DNA of 6,385 nt, taken from NCBI GenBank assembly GCA_012516015.1, contig JAAYXG010000366.1, positions 1 to 6,385 of the forward strand. The letters run 5' to 3'. This stretch comes from Lysobacteraceae bacterium. GTDB lineage: Bacteria; Pseudomonadota; Gammaproteobacteria; Steroidobacterales; Steroidobacteraceae. Below, one piece after another: positions 1 to 6,186 of this stretch. How positions within the stretch are numbered: the stretch's first letter is position 1; every line of letters starts with the position of its first letter. The notes under the pieces are model-generated. The model saw only the letters and a list, made by a program, of their open reading frames with translations. It was not told the origin of the DNA and made no database searches. The position numbers and the translations under genes were made by a program.

Positions 1-858
1 CGACATGACTGCCGCCGCTGCTGTCGAGAGCTGCTGATCTTTCCGCATGATCAATCCGACCGCCTTGCGCACGATGGGTCGGTCCAAGGGCAGGCAGCGC
101 GCGCCGAGCGCGCGCATGTGCCGTCCGCATAGCGCCGGGACTGCGCTCACGCCTAGGCCCGCGGACACCAATTGACCGATCGTCGCCAACTGATGGCATT
201 CGAGCGCGACACGCAGCTCGAGCTTCTTGGCGGCGAGCGATTGCTCGAGCAGTTGCCTCACGGTGGACGGTCTCTGCAGCGCGATGAAGTCGTGTGCGAG
301 CAAGCTCGACCACGATACGGATCTACTCTTGGCCAACGCGGATGTGGCCGGCACGATCGCAACGAAGCGATCGACGAACAGCGGCTTGAAGGCAAGCTCC
401 GTGGCCGCATCCGGCTGAAAGCCGAACCCGAGCTCCACTCGGCCCGTGCTCACCATGTCGAGCACCGATTCGTGAATGACATCGTGGATCGAGACTTCGA
501 CCTTCGGATGCCGAGTGCGAAAGTCCTTGAGAATGCGCGGCAGAACGTTGCCGGCGAACGACGGCATCGCCGCGATCGTCACGTGTCCCCGCTGCAGCGT
601 GAAGCGTTGCCGGCAACGTTCGCGCACATTCTCCCAATCCGCAAGAAGCTGCAGCGCCTGCGGCAAGAGATCAGCGCCTTCGGGCGTCAGCCGCACCTGC
701 CGCGTCGTGCGCGAGAAAAGGCGTCCCCCAAGCTCCTGCTCGAGGCTGCGTATCGCCAAGCTCAGCGCGGGTTGCGACAGGTGCAGCCGTTCGCATGCGC
801 GAGCAAAGCTCCATGTCTGCGCAACGGCCACGAAAGCTTGCAACTGCCGCGGGGTCAT
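1..858 (-). CDS. LysR-type transcriptional regulator, C-terminus cut by window edge
   Basis: A cytoplasmic DNA-binding regulator, seen as 286 codons open to the window edge. LysR proteins are usually about 300 residues, so only a short C-terminal tail is missing. The protein begins MTPRQLQAFVAVAQTWSF. A winged helix-turn-helix occupies roughly residues 3-62, with the recognition segment LSQPALSLAIRSLE followed by LGGRLFSRTTRQVRLTPEG, a classic LysR N-terminus. From about residue 90 (GHVTIAAMPSFAGNVLP) it continues as the periplasmic-binding-protein-like effector domain, including the late segment LVSAGLGVSAVPALCGRH. The start is supported by a GGAG (868-871) nine bases upstream. It is divergent to the scoAB-thiolase operon, the usual layout for a LysR protein controlling its neighbour. 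The effector is unknown; a keto acid or its CoA ester is an inference from context. Confidence 0.93.
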   Translation of the reverse strand, partial: MTPRQLQAFVAVAQTWSFARACERLHLSQPALSLAIRSLEQELGGRLFSRTTRQVRLTPEGADLLPQALQLLADWENVRERCRQRFTLQRGHVTIAAMPSFAGNVLPRILKDFRTRHPKVEVSIHDVIHESVLDMVSTGRVELGFGFQPDAATELAFKPLFVDRFVAIVPATSALAKSRSVSWSSLLAHDFIALQRPSTVRQLLEQSLAAKKLELRVALECHQLATIGQLVSAGLGVSAVPALCGRHMRALGARCLPLDRPIVRKAVGLIMRKDQQLSTAAAAVMS

Positions 859-956
859 TGATTAGTTCTCCAAATCAATCTCAAACATATTCAAACTTAA
901 CAATGGATATGCCGTGAGCCAAGCTTTGTTTGTCTTTCAAGCGAGGCGTTCGACTG
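859..956. promoter_or_regulatory. Divergent control region between the LysR gene and scoA
   Basis: This AT-richer 98-base gap must hold the promoters of both the regulator and the CoA-transferase operon. TCAAAC occurs twice, at 881-886 and 891-896, exactly ten bases (about one helical turn) apart, which suits protein binding on one DNA face. LysR T-N11-A patterns are present, for example T891 to A903, but this motif is so loose that it proves little. TTAACA (897-902) resembles a -35 box for the rightward operon, yet no good -10 box lies at standard spacing. The ribosome site of the regulator (868-871, minus strand) and a GAGG for scoA (943-946) lie inside. The role is inferred from position; individual sites are tentative. 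Confidence 0.55.
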
Positions 957-1658
957 ATGGCAGGTTTCGATAAGCGCGTCGACAGCGCTCGACAGGCACT
1001 CGATGGCCTCACGGACGGCATGACGATCATCGTTGGAGGTTTCGGACTCTGCGGCATTCCAGAAAATCTGATCGCGGAGGTTCATCGAAGAGGCGTCAGA
1101 GATCTGACCGTCGTGTCCAACAACTGCGGCGTCGATGGATTCGGGCTCGGACTGCTTCTCGAGAAGCGTCAGATCTCGAAGATGATCGCCTCCTACGTCG
1201 GTGAGAACGCGGAGTTCGAACGCCAGCTACTCTCTGGAGAGATCGAGGTGGAGCTGACGCCGCAGGGAACGCTTGCCGAGAGAATCCGCGCCGGCGGCGC
1301 CGGCATACCCGCCTTCTATACGGCCACGGGTGTGGGCACACCGGTCGGCGAGAACAAAGAGGTGCGAAAGTTCGACGATCGCGACTACATACTGGAGAAA
1401 GCCATTACGGCTGACTTCGCATTGATCAAAGGCTGGAAGGCGGATTGGTACGGCAACATCGTCTATCGGCATACCGCCCAGAACTTCAATCCGGCGGCTG
1501 CTACCGCAGCACGTATCACGGTCGCGGAGGTCGAGGAGATCGTCGAGCCCGGCGCGCTGGAACCCAGCCACATCCATACGCCGGGCATCTATGTCGACAG
1601 GCTCACCCAGGGGCAGTTCGAAAAGCGTATCGAGAAGCGAACGACGCGCAGCGCATAA
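957..1658 (+). CDS. scoA: Succinyl-CoA:3-ketoacid CoA-transferase subunit A
   Basis: Alpha subunit of a family I CoA-transferase, which with subunit B moves CoA from succinyl-CoA to acetoacetate or a similar 3-keto acid in the cytoplasm. The 233 residues match the family's usual length of about 230-235. The CoA-transferase signature is at residues 20-35 ([16 protein letters not shown]). It is followed by [17 protein letters not shown] (53-69), [31 protein letters not shown] (starting at 102) and [10 protein letters not shown] near the end. These SNN-GVD-FGLGLLL and SYVGEN blocks are ScoA-like rather than PcaI-like (3-oxoadipate transferase), though substrate cannot be fixed from sequence. ATG 957 is preferred, with GAGG ten bases upstream, over an in-frame TTG at 930 that would add nine residues. 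It is the first gene of a three-gene operon; scoB starts 13 bases after the stop. Confidence 0.93.
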   Translation: MAGFDKRVDSARQALDGLTDGMTIIVGGFGLCGIPENLIAEVHRRGVRDLTVVSNNCGVDGFGLGLLLEKRQISKMIASYVGENAEFERQLLSGEIEVELTPQGTLAERIRAGGAGIPAFYTATGVGTPVGENKEVRKFDDRDYILEKAITADFALIKGWKADWYGNIVYRHTAQNFNPAAATAARITVAEVEEIVEPGALEPSHIHTPGIYVDRLTQGQFEKRIEKRTTRSA

Positions 1659-1671
1659 AGGTCAGAGGCTC

Positions 1672-2361
1672 ATGGCACTTACCCGCGAACAAATGGCACA
1701 ACGCGTAGCAAGCGAGCTGCGCGACGGATACTACGTCAATCTCGGTATCGGCATTCCGACCTTGGTCGCGAATTACATCCCGCCAGGCATCGAAGTCATG
1801 CTGCATTCGGAAAACGGGTTACTCGGAATGGGCGCGTTCCCGACCGAAGAAGAAATCGATCCGGACATGATCAATGCCGGAAAGCAGACCGTGACTGCTC
1901 GCGTTGGCGCTTCGATCTTCTCATCGGTCGAATCCTTCGCAATGATTCGAGGCGGCCACATCGACCTGACCGTGCTCGGCGCGTTCGAGGTCGACGTGCA
2001 CGGCAACATTGCGTCGTGGATGATCCCCGGCAAGCTCGTGAAGGGAATGGGCGGGGCAATGGACTTGGTCGCGGGGGCGAGCAACATCATCGTGACGATG
2101 ACGCACGAGAAAGGCGGTCAGTCCAAGCTGCTCGAGCGCTGCACTTTGCCGCTCACCGGAAGCGGTTGTATCCGTCGAGTCCTCACCGACCTTGCCTACT
2201 TGGAGATTCACGACCGGGCCTTCGTCTTGCGAGAGCGCGCGCCCGGCGTAACCGTCGAGGAGATCAAAGCGAAGACCGCGGGCCGGCTCGTCGTGCCTTC
2301 GGACGTGCCGGAAATGCGCCTGTCGAACGATGCGAATCATGGGAGTCCGGCTCATGCGTGA
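1672..2361 (+). CDS. scoB: Succinyl-CoA:3-ketoacid CoA-transferase subunit B
   Basis: Beta subunit (229 residues) of the family I CoA-transferase, carrying the catalytic residue. The second family signature LHSENGLLG is at residues 44-52; Glu47 of SENG is the glutamate that forms the covalent enzyme-CoA thioester in this family. [13 protein letters not shown] (25-37) and the long conserved block from [12 protein letters not shown] (97-108) through [19 protein letters not shown] to CTLPLTGSG (157-165) are characteristic of ScoB. The C-terminus runs a little longer than usual after LVVPSDVPE, ending in a poorly conserved tail that overlaps the next gene. ATG 1672 is chosen because [13 protein letters not shown] is the expected N-terminus; AAGG lies ten bases upstream. 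Spacing to scoA is 13 bases, and the stop overlaps the thiolase start by eight bases, so the three are co-transcribed and probably translationally coupled. Confidence 0.94.
   Translation: MALTREQMAQRVASELRDGYYVNLGIGIPTLVANYIPPGIEVMLHSENGLLGMGAFPTEEEIDPDMINAGKQTVTARVGASIFSSVESFAMIRGGHIDLTVLGAFEVDVHGNIASWMIPGKLVKGMGGAMDLVAGASNIIVTMTHEKGGQSKLLERCTLPLTGSGCIRRVLTDLAYLEIHDRAFVLRERAPGVTVEEIKAKTAGRLVVPSDVPEMRLSNDANHGSPAHA
2341..2345 (+). promoter_or_regulatory. Ribosome binding site that decides the thiolase start
   Basis: GGGAG lies eight bases before ATG 2354, within the end of scoB. Two other in-frame ATGs (2330 and 2339) exist, but 2339 would bury this site and neither gives the N-terminus expected of thiolases. 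Confidence 0.6.
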
Positions 2362-3535
2362 AGTTGTCATCGTTGCCGCCGCGCGCACGGCAATCGGCGC
2401 CTTTCAAGGCTCTTTGGCGCAAGTGCCGGCAAGCGAGCTCGGCGCAACCGTAATCCGCTCGCTACTCGAGCAAACGGGCCTCGAAGCGAATCTCGTCGAT
2501 GAAGTCATCATGGGACAGGTGCTTACCGCAGGTTGCGGGCAAAACCCTGCGCGTCAGGCAGCGATCAAGGCGGGACTGCCCGAGACGACGCCTTCGATAA
2601 CGGTGAACAAGGTCTGCGGCTCTGGATTGAAGGCGCTGAGCTTGGCTGCCCAATCGATTCGCCTTGGCGATGCCGACGTCGTGATCGCCGGGGGCATGGA
2701 GAACATGAGCCTGGCACCGTACTTGGTGAAAGGACTTCGCGGCGGCGTGCGCATGGGGCATCAGTCCATGATCGACTCCATGATCGCCGACGGATTGTGG
2801 GACGCGTTCAACGACTTTCACATGGGCGTGACAGCGGAGAACCTCGCCAAGCGTCACACAATCACGCGCGAGCAACAGGATCAGTACGCGGCTCAGTCGC
2901 AACAGCGCGCAGCCGCTGCCATATCGAGCGGCCGCTTCGAGGCGGAGATTACGCCTGTCATGGTTCCGAAGCGCAAGGGCGATCGCACTGCGTTCGCGCG
3001 CGACGAGCAGCCTCGCCCGGATACCACGATCGCAACGCTGTCGACTTTGCGTCCCGCGTTCGACAAGGAAGGCACCGTCACCGCTGGCAACGCCTCTTCC
3101 TTGAATGATGGAGCCGCTGCCGTCGTGATGATGAGCGCCGAGCGTGCTGCGAAGCTCGGCATACCGGTCATGGCACACGTTGCGGGCTATGCGAGCGCCG
3201 GCGTCGATCCCGCCTATATGGGTGAAGGGCCGATTCCTGCAACTCGCCGATGTCTGCAACGGATCGGTTGGAGCGCGAGCACGATCGACTTGATCGAGGC
3301 CAACGAGGCGTTCGCCGTGCAGTCGCTCGTCGTCGCCAAGGAGCTCGAGCTCGACCTTGAAAAAGTCAATGTGAACGGCGGCGCCATTGCGCTGGGGCAT
3401 CCCATCGGCGCTTCAGGCTGTCGTGTGATCGTCACCCTTCTACACGAGATGGCGCGTCGCGATGTCAAACGAGGGCTCGCGACGCTCTGTATCGGCGGCG
3501 GACAGGGCATCGCAATGGCCGTCGAGCGAGACTAA
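2354..3535 (+). CDS. atoB: Acetyl-CoA acetyltransferase (short-chain thiolase)
   Basis: Biosynthetic-type thiolase (393 residues; family about 390-395), interconverting acetoacetyl-CoA plus CoA and two acetyl-CoA in the cytoplasm. Here it would cleave the product of ScoAB. All catalytic elements are visible: nucleophile Cys88 in [12 protein letters not shown], His156 in [10 protein letters not shown], Asn317 in NEAF, His349 in [14 protein letters not shown], and Cys379 in [16 protein letters not shown] (288-296) is typical of acetoacetyl-CoA thiolases, and there is no feature suggesting the PcaF 3-oxoadipyl type. The start at 2354 gives [15 protein letters not shown], the normal N-terminus, and overlaps scoB by eight bases, suggesting coupled translation. 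It is the last gene of the operon. Convergent GH97 ends 29 bases away, with no clear terminator hairpin between them. A preference for a slightly longer 3-ketoacyl-CoA cannot be excluded. Confidence 0.93.
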   Translation: MREVVIVAAARTAIGAFQGSLAQVPASELGATVIRSLLEQTGLEANLVDEVIMGQVLTAGCGQNPARQAAIKAGLPETTPSITVNKVCGSGLKALSLAAQSIRLGDADVVIAGGMENMSLAPYLVKGLRGGVRMGHQSMIDSMIADGLWDAFNDFHMGVTAENLAKRHTITREQQDQYAAQSQQRAAAAISSGRFEAEITPVMVPKRKGDRTAFARDEQPRPDTTIATLSTLRPAFDKEGTVTAGNASSLNDGAAAVVMMSAERAAKLGIPVMAHVAGYASAGVDPAYMGEGPIPATRRCLQRIGWSASTIDLIEANEAFAVQSLVVAKELELDLEKVNVNGGAIALGHPIGASGCRVIVTLLHEMARRDVKRGLATLCIGGGQGIAMAVERD

Positions 3536-3564
3536 CGACGACATCGCCTGTCGAGGGCACCGAC

Positions 3565-5538
3565 CTACTGCGCGGTCAGCACGAATCCGCCGCGCGGCGC
3601 GAGCGTGATCTCGATCGGCTTGTCCGCGCTCACCGCTTCTTGCCTGAACGACAGGTTGCCGCCATAGCCATCCGTAATGAGCGTGCCGCGTCGCACTGAG
3701 AGCGAACCGAGATCGAGCGAGATGCTCCTCGGGGCCTTCTCCGCGTTGATGCCCGCCACGTACCACGTATCGCCCGCGCGGCGGGCGAGCACGACATACT
3801 TACCCGGGAAGCCGTCGATGAACTTCACGTCATCCCAAACGCTGGGAACGGCTTTCAAGAAATCTCGTACGTACTGCGGTGCTCTCGCCATCCCCTCGGG
3901 GATCTCGGCATAGTGCTGAATGCCGGACGTGAACAGCACCGAGAGCGCGAGCTCGAACGCACTGCTCGTGCGACGTTCAATGTTGTTGATGCGGTCCAGG
4001 ACCACGGGCGTGAAGTCCATGGGCTCGAACACATTGCGCGTGAACGGCTGCATCGCGGCATGGCTCGGCTCGTCTTCCGCGTTCTTCTGATCGAACGTCA
4101 CGAACTCGAGACCGCGCACCGCTTCCATCGTCATGAGATGCGGATACGTGCGATGCCATCCGCGTGGCAGCGTCGAGCCGTGAAAGTTCATGAGCAGACC
4201 GGCACGCGCCGATTCTTCGAGCACGTCGTGGTAGTACGCGATCGCCGATTGGCCGTCGCCCGGCCAGAAGTCGACCTTGAGCCCGACGATCCCGAGCTTC
4301 TTCATGCGTTCGAATTCGCGTTGGCGGCTCTTGCGAGTGAGAAGCAGATCTCGAGGCGTTTGCGGCGCCGTGTTCCAATCGCCTGCCGAGTTGTACCACG
4401 CGAGAATGCCGACGCCTTTGTCTCGCGCGTAATCGACGAGCTCCTTCATCTTGGCGTCGCCGATTTGCGTATCCCAGAGCGCGTCGATCAGCGTATAGCG
4501 CCATCCCATCTCGGCGGCGTAGTCGATGAAGCGCTTCTGCGTCTCATAATTCGTATGCGCATCCCCGAGGAGCGGCCAACTCCAGGAGGCCTTGCCTGGG
4601 CCCGGTCCAGGCACTTTGGCGTCGGCCGCCGGCTTGTCCGCGAGATCTGTGCCGAGAGTCGATTCGACGATCGTCTTCAGATCGCCGACGACGATCAATC
4701 TCCACGGCGTCGACCACGGCAGCGTCGATTCCGGCGCGACCGGACCGCCTTGGAAATGCTCGAGTGCATCCGGAAAGCCGACTCGATACTCCGTGCTGCG
4801 CCATTCGTTGCGAAGACGCGTACCTGCGTAGTCGCGCCCGAGTGCGGTTTCGCTGATCAAGAGCCACGTCTCGTCGCTCTTGAACAGGGCGGGATACACC
4901 CAGCCGGCTCCCGTCGGCGACGGGGTGCCTACCGTCCCCTCTTGCTGGTAGATCTCTTCATACGAGGGGTTCGTGCTCGCGAAGCCGGTCTTGGCGGCCG
5001 CCATCGGCTGCAGCCACGTTTGCGTGTCCGGTAGAAAGTTGAACGAGGAGACCTCTTCCCGCAGCCGATGTACTCGACGGCTCGTTTCCGGAAAGCGATA
5101 GCGAAAGGCGACGCCGTCGTTGGAGACCTGAAAGACGATGTCCAGCCTCTGCCCCGCGCTGGTTTGTAAAGAATACGTTCTACGATTCGCCCGATAGGCG
5201 TTGTGGCGGCGCTTCGACGTCAGCAGCTCATATTCGTCTGCGACTCCTTCTATATCAGAGACGTCGAGCATGCGCAGATCCCGACTGAAATCGGCATCGT
5301 CGCGGATCAACCCGAGCCTCGACGCTTGCAGCACCTGCTTGCCGTCGTGACTGATTATGTAATATGGCGAGCCATCCTCGTCGAGCCACACCTCCGCGGC
5401 AATTCGCTCATCGGGACTCGTCACACGACTCGACGCGGCCGGCGCCGCTGCGTGCGCACCCATCGCGCTCAGTAGCGATGCGGCGATCAACGCCCGCCGG
5501 CACATATATAAGAAGAGAATCAACGGACGTGGTTTCAC
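3565..5538 (-). CDS. Exported glycoside hydrolase family 97 (retaining, alpha-galactosidase-like)
   Basis: A 657-residue enzyme releasing alpha-linked terminal sugars from oligosaccharides, probably in the periplasm. The architecture fits GH97: N-terminal beta-supersandwich (about 35-300), a PGPGPG linker near 310, a catalytic (beta/alpha)8 barrel (about 318-560) and a C-terminal beta-domain ending GGFVLTAQ. GLKVDFWPGDGQ places Asp423 where retaining GH97 enzymes such as Bacteroides BT1871 carry the nucleophile. NFHGSTLPRGWHRTYPHLMT (451-470) leads to Glu472 of MEAVRG, the probable acid/base. This favours alpha-galactosidase-like retaining chemistry over the inverting SusB alpha-glucosidases. 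Sugar specificity is an inference. The N-terminus is an export signal ending near AMGAHA (25-30). The start is GTG 5538, with GAGG eight bases upstream and an in-frame TAG further up; ATG 5505 would give a more normal signal peptide but lacks a ribosome site. It is divergent to a TonB-dependent receptor, likely its uptake partner. Confidence 0.92.
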   Translation of the reverse strand: MKPRPLILFLYMCRRALIAASLLSAMGAHAAAPAASSRVTSPDERIAAEVWLDEDGSPYYIISHDGKQVLQASRLGLIRDDADFSRDLRMLDVSDIEGVADEYELLTSKRRHNAYRANRRTYSLQTSAGQRLDIVFQVSNDGVAFRYRFPETSRRVHRLREEVSSFNFLPDTQTWLQPMAAAKTGFASTNPSYEEIYQQEGTVGTPSPTGAGWVYPALFKSDETWLLISETALGRDYAGTRLRNEWRSTEYRVGFPDALEHFQGGPVAPESTLPWSTPWRLIVVGDLKTIVESTLGTDLADKPAADAKVPGPGPGKASWSWPLLGDAHTNYETQKRFIDYAAEMGWRYTLIDALWDTQIGDAKMKELVDYARDKGVGILAWYNSAGDWNTAPQTPRDLLLTRKSRQREFERMKKLGIVGLKVDFWPGDGQSAIAYYHDVLEESARAGLLMNFHGSTLPRGWHRTYPHLMTMEAVRGLEFVTFDQKNAEDEPSHAAMQPFTRNVFEPMDFTPVVLDRINNIERRTSSAFELALSVLFTSGIQHYAEIPEGMARAPQYVRDFLKAVPSVWDDVKFIDGFPGKYVVLARRAGDTWYVAGINAEKAPRSISLDLGSLSVRRGTLITDGYGGNLSFRQEAVSADKPIEITLAPRGGFVLTAQ

Positions 5539-5546
5539 GGTCTCAT

Positions 5547-5550
5547 CCTC
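5547..5550 (-). promoter_or_regulatory. Ribosome binding site supporting the GH97 GTG start
   Basis: On the minus strand GAGG precedes GTG 5538 by eight bases. No comparable purine-rich site precedes the internal ATG at 5505, so the GTG is preferred even though it lengthens the signal peptide by eleven residues. Confidence 0.45.
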
Positions 5551-5574
5551 GATCGCCTGCTTCTATCTCGACAA

Positions 5575-5760
5575 CCCGCGGGCGAGGCGAATACCAGTCG
5601 CTCGCGGGCCTAGTTCGGGTTCGATGGGCGCGGCCTTTCGTACAGGTTCGCTGATGAGCACCGTGAGGCGCCCCGCGAATGACGGGATCGCCTCGGCCGC
5701 CTAGCTATCCACGTGAAGTTGAACCCGAAAAGGAGCCCGCGCCATGCGGCGCGGGCTTTG
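5575..5760 (+). ncRNA. Candidate structured small RNA of unknown family
   Basis: No known RNA family is recognised; the call rests on self-complementarity. A 5' hairpin pairs 5575-5585 with 5598-5608 (11 bp, one G.U, 12-base loop). A long-range helix pairs 5614-5625 with 5718-5729 (12 bp, nine of them consecutive Watson-Crick, two G.U). Inside it, 5627-5629 plus 5632-5635 pair with 5695-5701 (two-base bulge). That helix directly abuts a hairpin of 5665-5670/5689-5694 and 5672-5675/5683-5686. A weak stem-loop (5645-5662) presents TGATGA in its loop, giving a possible three-way junction. Four bases after the closing helix comes a perfect 10-bp terminator-like hairpin. The three wobbles in the 5' hairpin and closing helix are G.U on the plus strand but A.C on the minus, favouring plus-strand transcription. 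No convincing promoter was found. It would lie antisense to the GH97 leader. Chance pairing in GC-rich DNA remains possible. Confidence 0.35.
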
Positions 5761-5837
5761 AATCCACCAGCACGAAATCTCTAGCTGGGGAGGCTCTCTC
5801 TATGCGAATCGAGAGTCGAATGCTAGCCCAACTTCAC
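5713..5837. repeat. Inverted repeat of 9 bp with 107-base spacer
   Basis: GTGAAGTTG (5713-5721) is exactly complementary to CAACTTCAC (5829-5837). The left arm overlaps the 3' strand of the candidate RNA's closing helix (5718-5729), so the two pairings exclude each other. The right arm ends four bases before a run of seven T (5842-5848). It could be an alternative fold of a read-through transcript, paired protein sites, or coincidence. Confidence 0.3.
5734..5759. terminator. Perfect 10-bp GC-rich hairpin, probable intrinsic terminator
   Basis: AGCCCGCGCC (5734-5743) and GGCGCGGGCT (5748-5757) pair perfectly around the four-base loop ATGC. On the plus strand the stem runs into TTT (5757-5759), a short U-tract, preceded by AAAAGG (5728-5733). 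On the minus strand the same hairpin is followed by CCTTTT, so it could stop transcription in both directions. No protein gene ends here: GH97 starts leftwards 196 bases to the left and the receptor starts rightwards 430 bases to the right. It therefore fits the end of an unannotated RNA, or an insulator between the divergent genes. Confidence 0.55.
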
Positions 5838-5848
5838 ACAGTTTTTTT
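5781..5848 (+). other. Weak nested hairpin followed by a T7 run
   Basis: CTAGC (5781-5785) pairs with GCTAG (5822-5826), enclosing GGCTCTC (5792-5798) paired with GAGAGTC (5811-5817, one G.U). A run of seven T follows at 5842-5848, but 15 bases separate it from the stem, too far for an ordinary intrinsic terminator. It may belong to the same RNA region as the structures upstream, or be incidental. Confidence 0.2.
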
Positions 5849-6186
5849 ACATGAAAACCGATTTCATTCGCAAAGTACTGTGATGACGTTGATATGACAT
5901 CGCTCGACATTCCCTTTGCGAGAAGGATCGATTCCCAATTCGATATGAGCCGTCCCAAGTCAGTTCGATCAAATCCGCTTAAATGACATCAGCATCGATC
6001 GCAATCTCACTTAGATCCGTTCGTTTTCATAGATCGAAAAATCCTTTTATTTGCGAAATCGCAATTTTCGAGTACGATCAAACTGCATTCTTATAAATGT
6101 CTGAGTATTCGACTGCGAGCCGAAAACAAGGTCGCAGCGATTAGAACAAATCGATCAAAACGGCAACAACATCAGGGGGATGCTAG
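5849..6186 (+). promoter_or_regulatory. AT-rich upstream control region of the TonB-dependent receptor
   Basis: This 338-base stretch holds no believable coding frame and is clearly more AT-rich than the genes. It contains a small inverted repeat (ATGAAA 5851-5856 / TTTCAT 5862-5867) and five copies of TTGCGA or its complement TCGCAA (5868-5873, 5916-5921, 5999-6004, 6051-6056, 6059-6064). ATGACATC occurs twice (5894, 5983) and CGATCAAA three times (5966, 6075, 6152). A possible sigma-70-type promoter is TTGCGA (6051-6056), 16 bases, TACGAT (6073-6078), which matches four of six consensus bases in each box; TATAAA at 6092 lacks a good -35. The receptor's ribosome site AGGGGGA (6174-6180) closes the region. 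Regulation by substrate is expected for such receptors but is inferred here. Confidence 0.45.
6051..6064. promoter_or_regulatory. 14-bp palindrome, candidate operator for the receptor gene
   Basis: TTGCGA and TCGCAA are exact reverse complements separated by AA. The palindrome lies about 120 bases upstream of the receptor start and its left half coincides with the candidate -35 box, where a bound repressor would block transcription. Three further single half-sites lie upstream in the same region. The cognate regulator is not in the window and the site matches no operator I recognise. Confidence 0.35.

Noticed and set aside
172..861. Long open frame on the plus strand opposite the LysR gene
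   Set aside because: It is the shadow of the LysR gene: the minus-strand translation is a perfect LysR helix-turn-helix and effector domain, while the plus product is Arg/Gln-rich with no family resemblance.
930..956. TTG at 930 as scoA start
   Set aside because: The extra residues SFKRGVRL are not typical of ScoA, and the GAGG at 943-946 is positioned for ATG 957.
957..3535. Beta-ketoadipate (pcaIJF) operon
   Set aside because: Subunit A has the ScoA-type [16 protein letters not shown] and SYVGEN blocks instead of PcaI-type sequence, and the thiolase is of the acetoacetyl-CoA type; no other pca gene is visible. Substrate remains not fully settled.
3913..5034. 373-codon plus-strand frame inside GH97
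   Set aside because: Arg-rich low-complexity translation with no recognisable domain; the opposite strand encodes a clear GH97 barrel.
5536..5547. Minus-strand mini-frame ATG AGA CCG TGA overlapping the GH97 GTG, as a translationally coupled leader peptide
   Set aside because: The GAGG is directly adjacent to that ATG, leaving no spacer for initiation, and three codons give no supporting signal; the GAGG fits the GTG.
5651..5730. Hammerhead ribozyme core: CTGATGAG at 5651-5658 and GAAA at 5727-5730
   Set aside because: The bases between them do not form the required stem II directly joining the two core segments, and no stem I/III cleavage site fits; GAAA is instead largely part of the closing-helix strand.
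5600..5770. tRNA or tmRNA remnant suggested by GGTTCGATGG and AATCCACCA
   Set aside because: No T-arm with matching five-base stems, no acceptor or anticodon arm, and the two pieces cannot be assembled into a cloverleaf.
5679..5897. 72-codon plus-strand frame in the intergenic gap
   Set aside because: It reads straight through the terminator-like hairpin, has no ribosome site before its ATG and resembles no protein; better explained as non-coding sequence.
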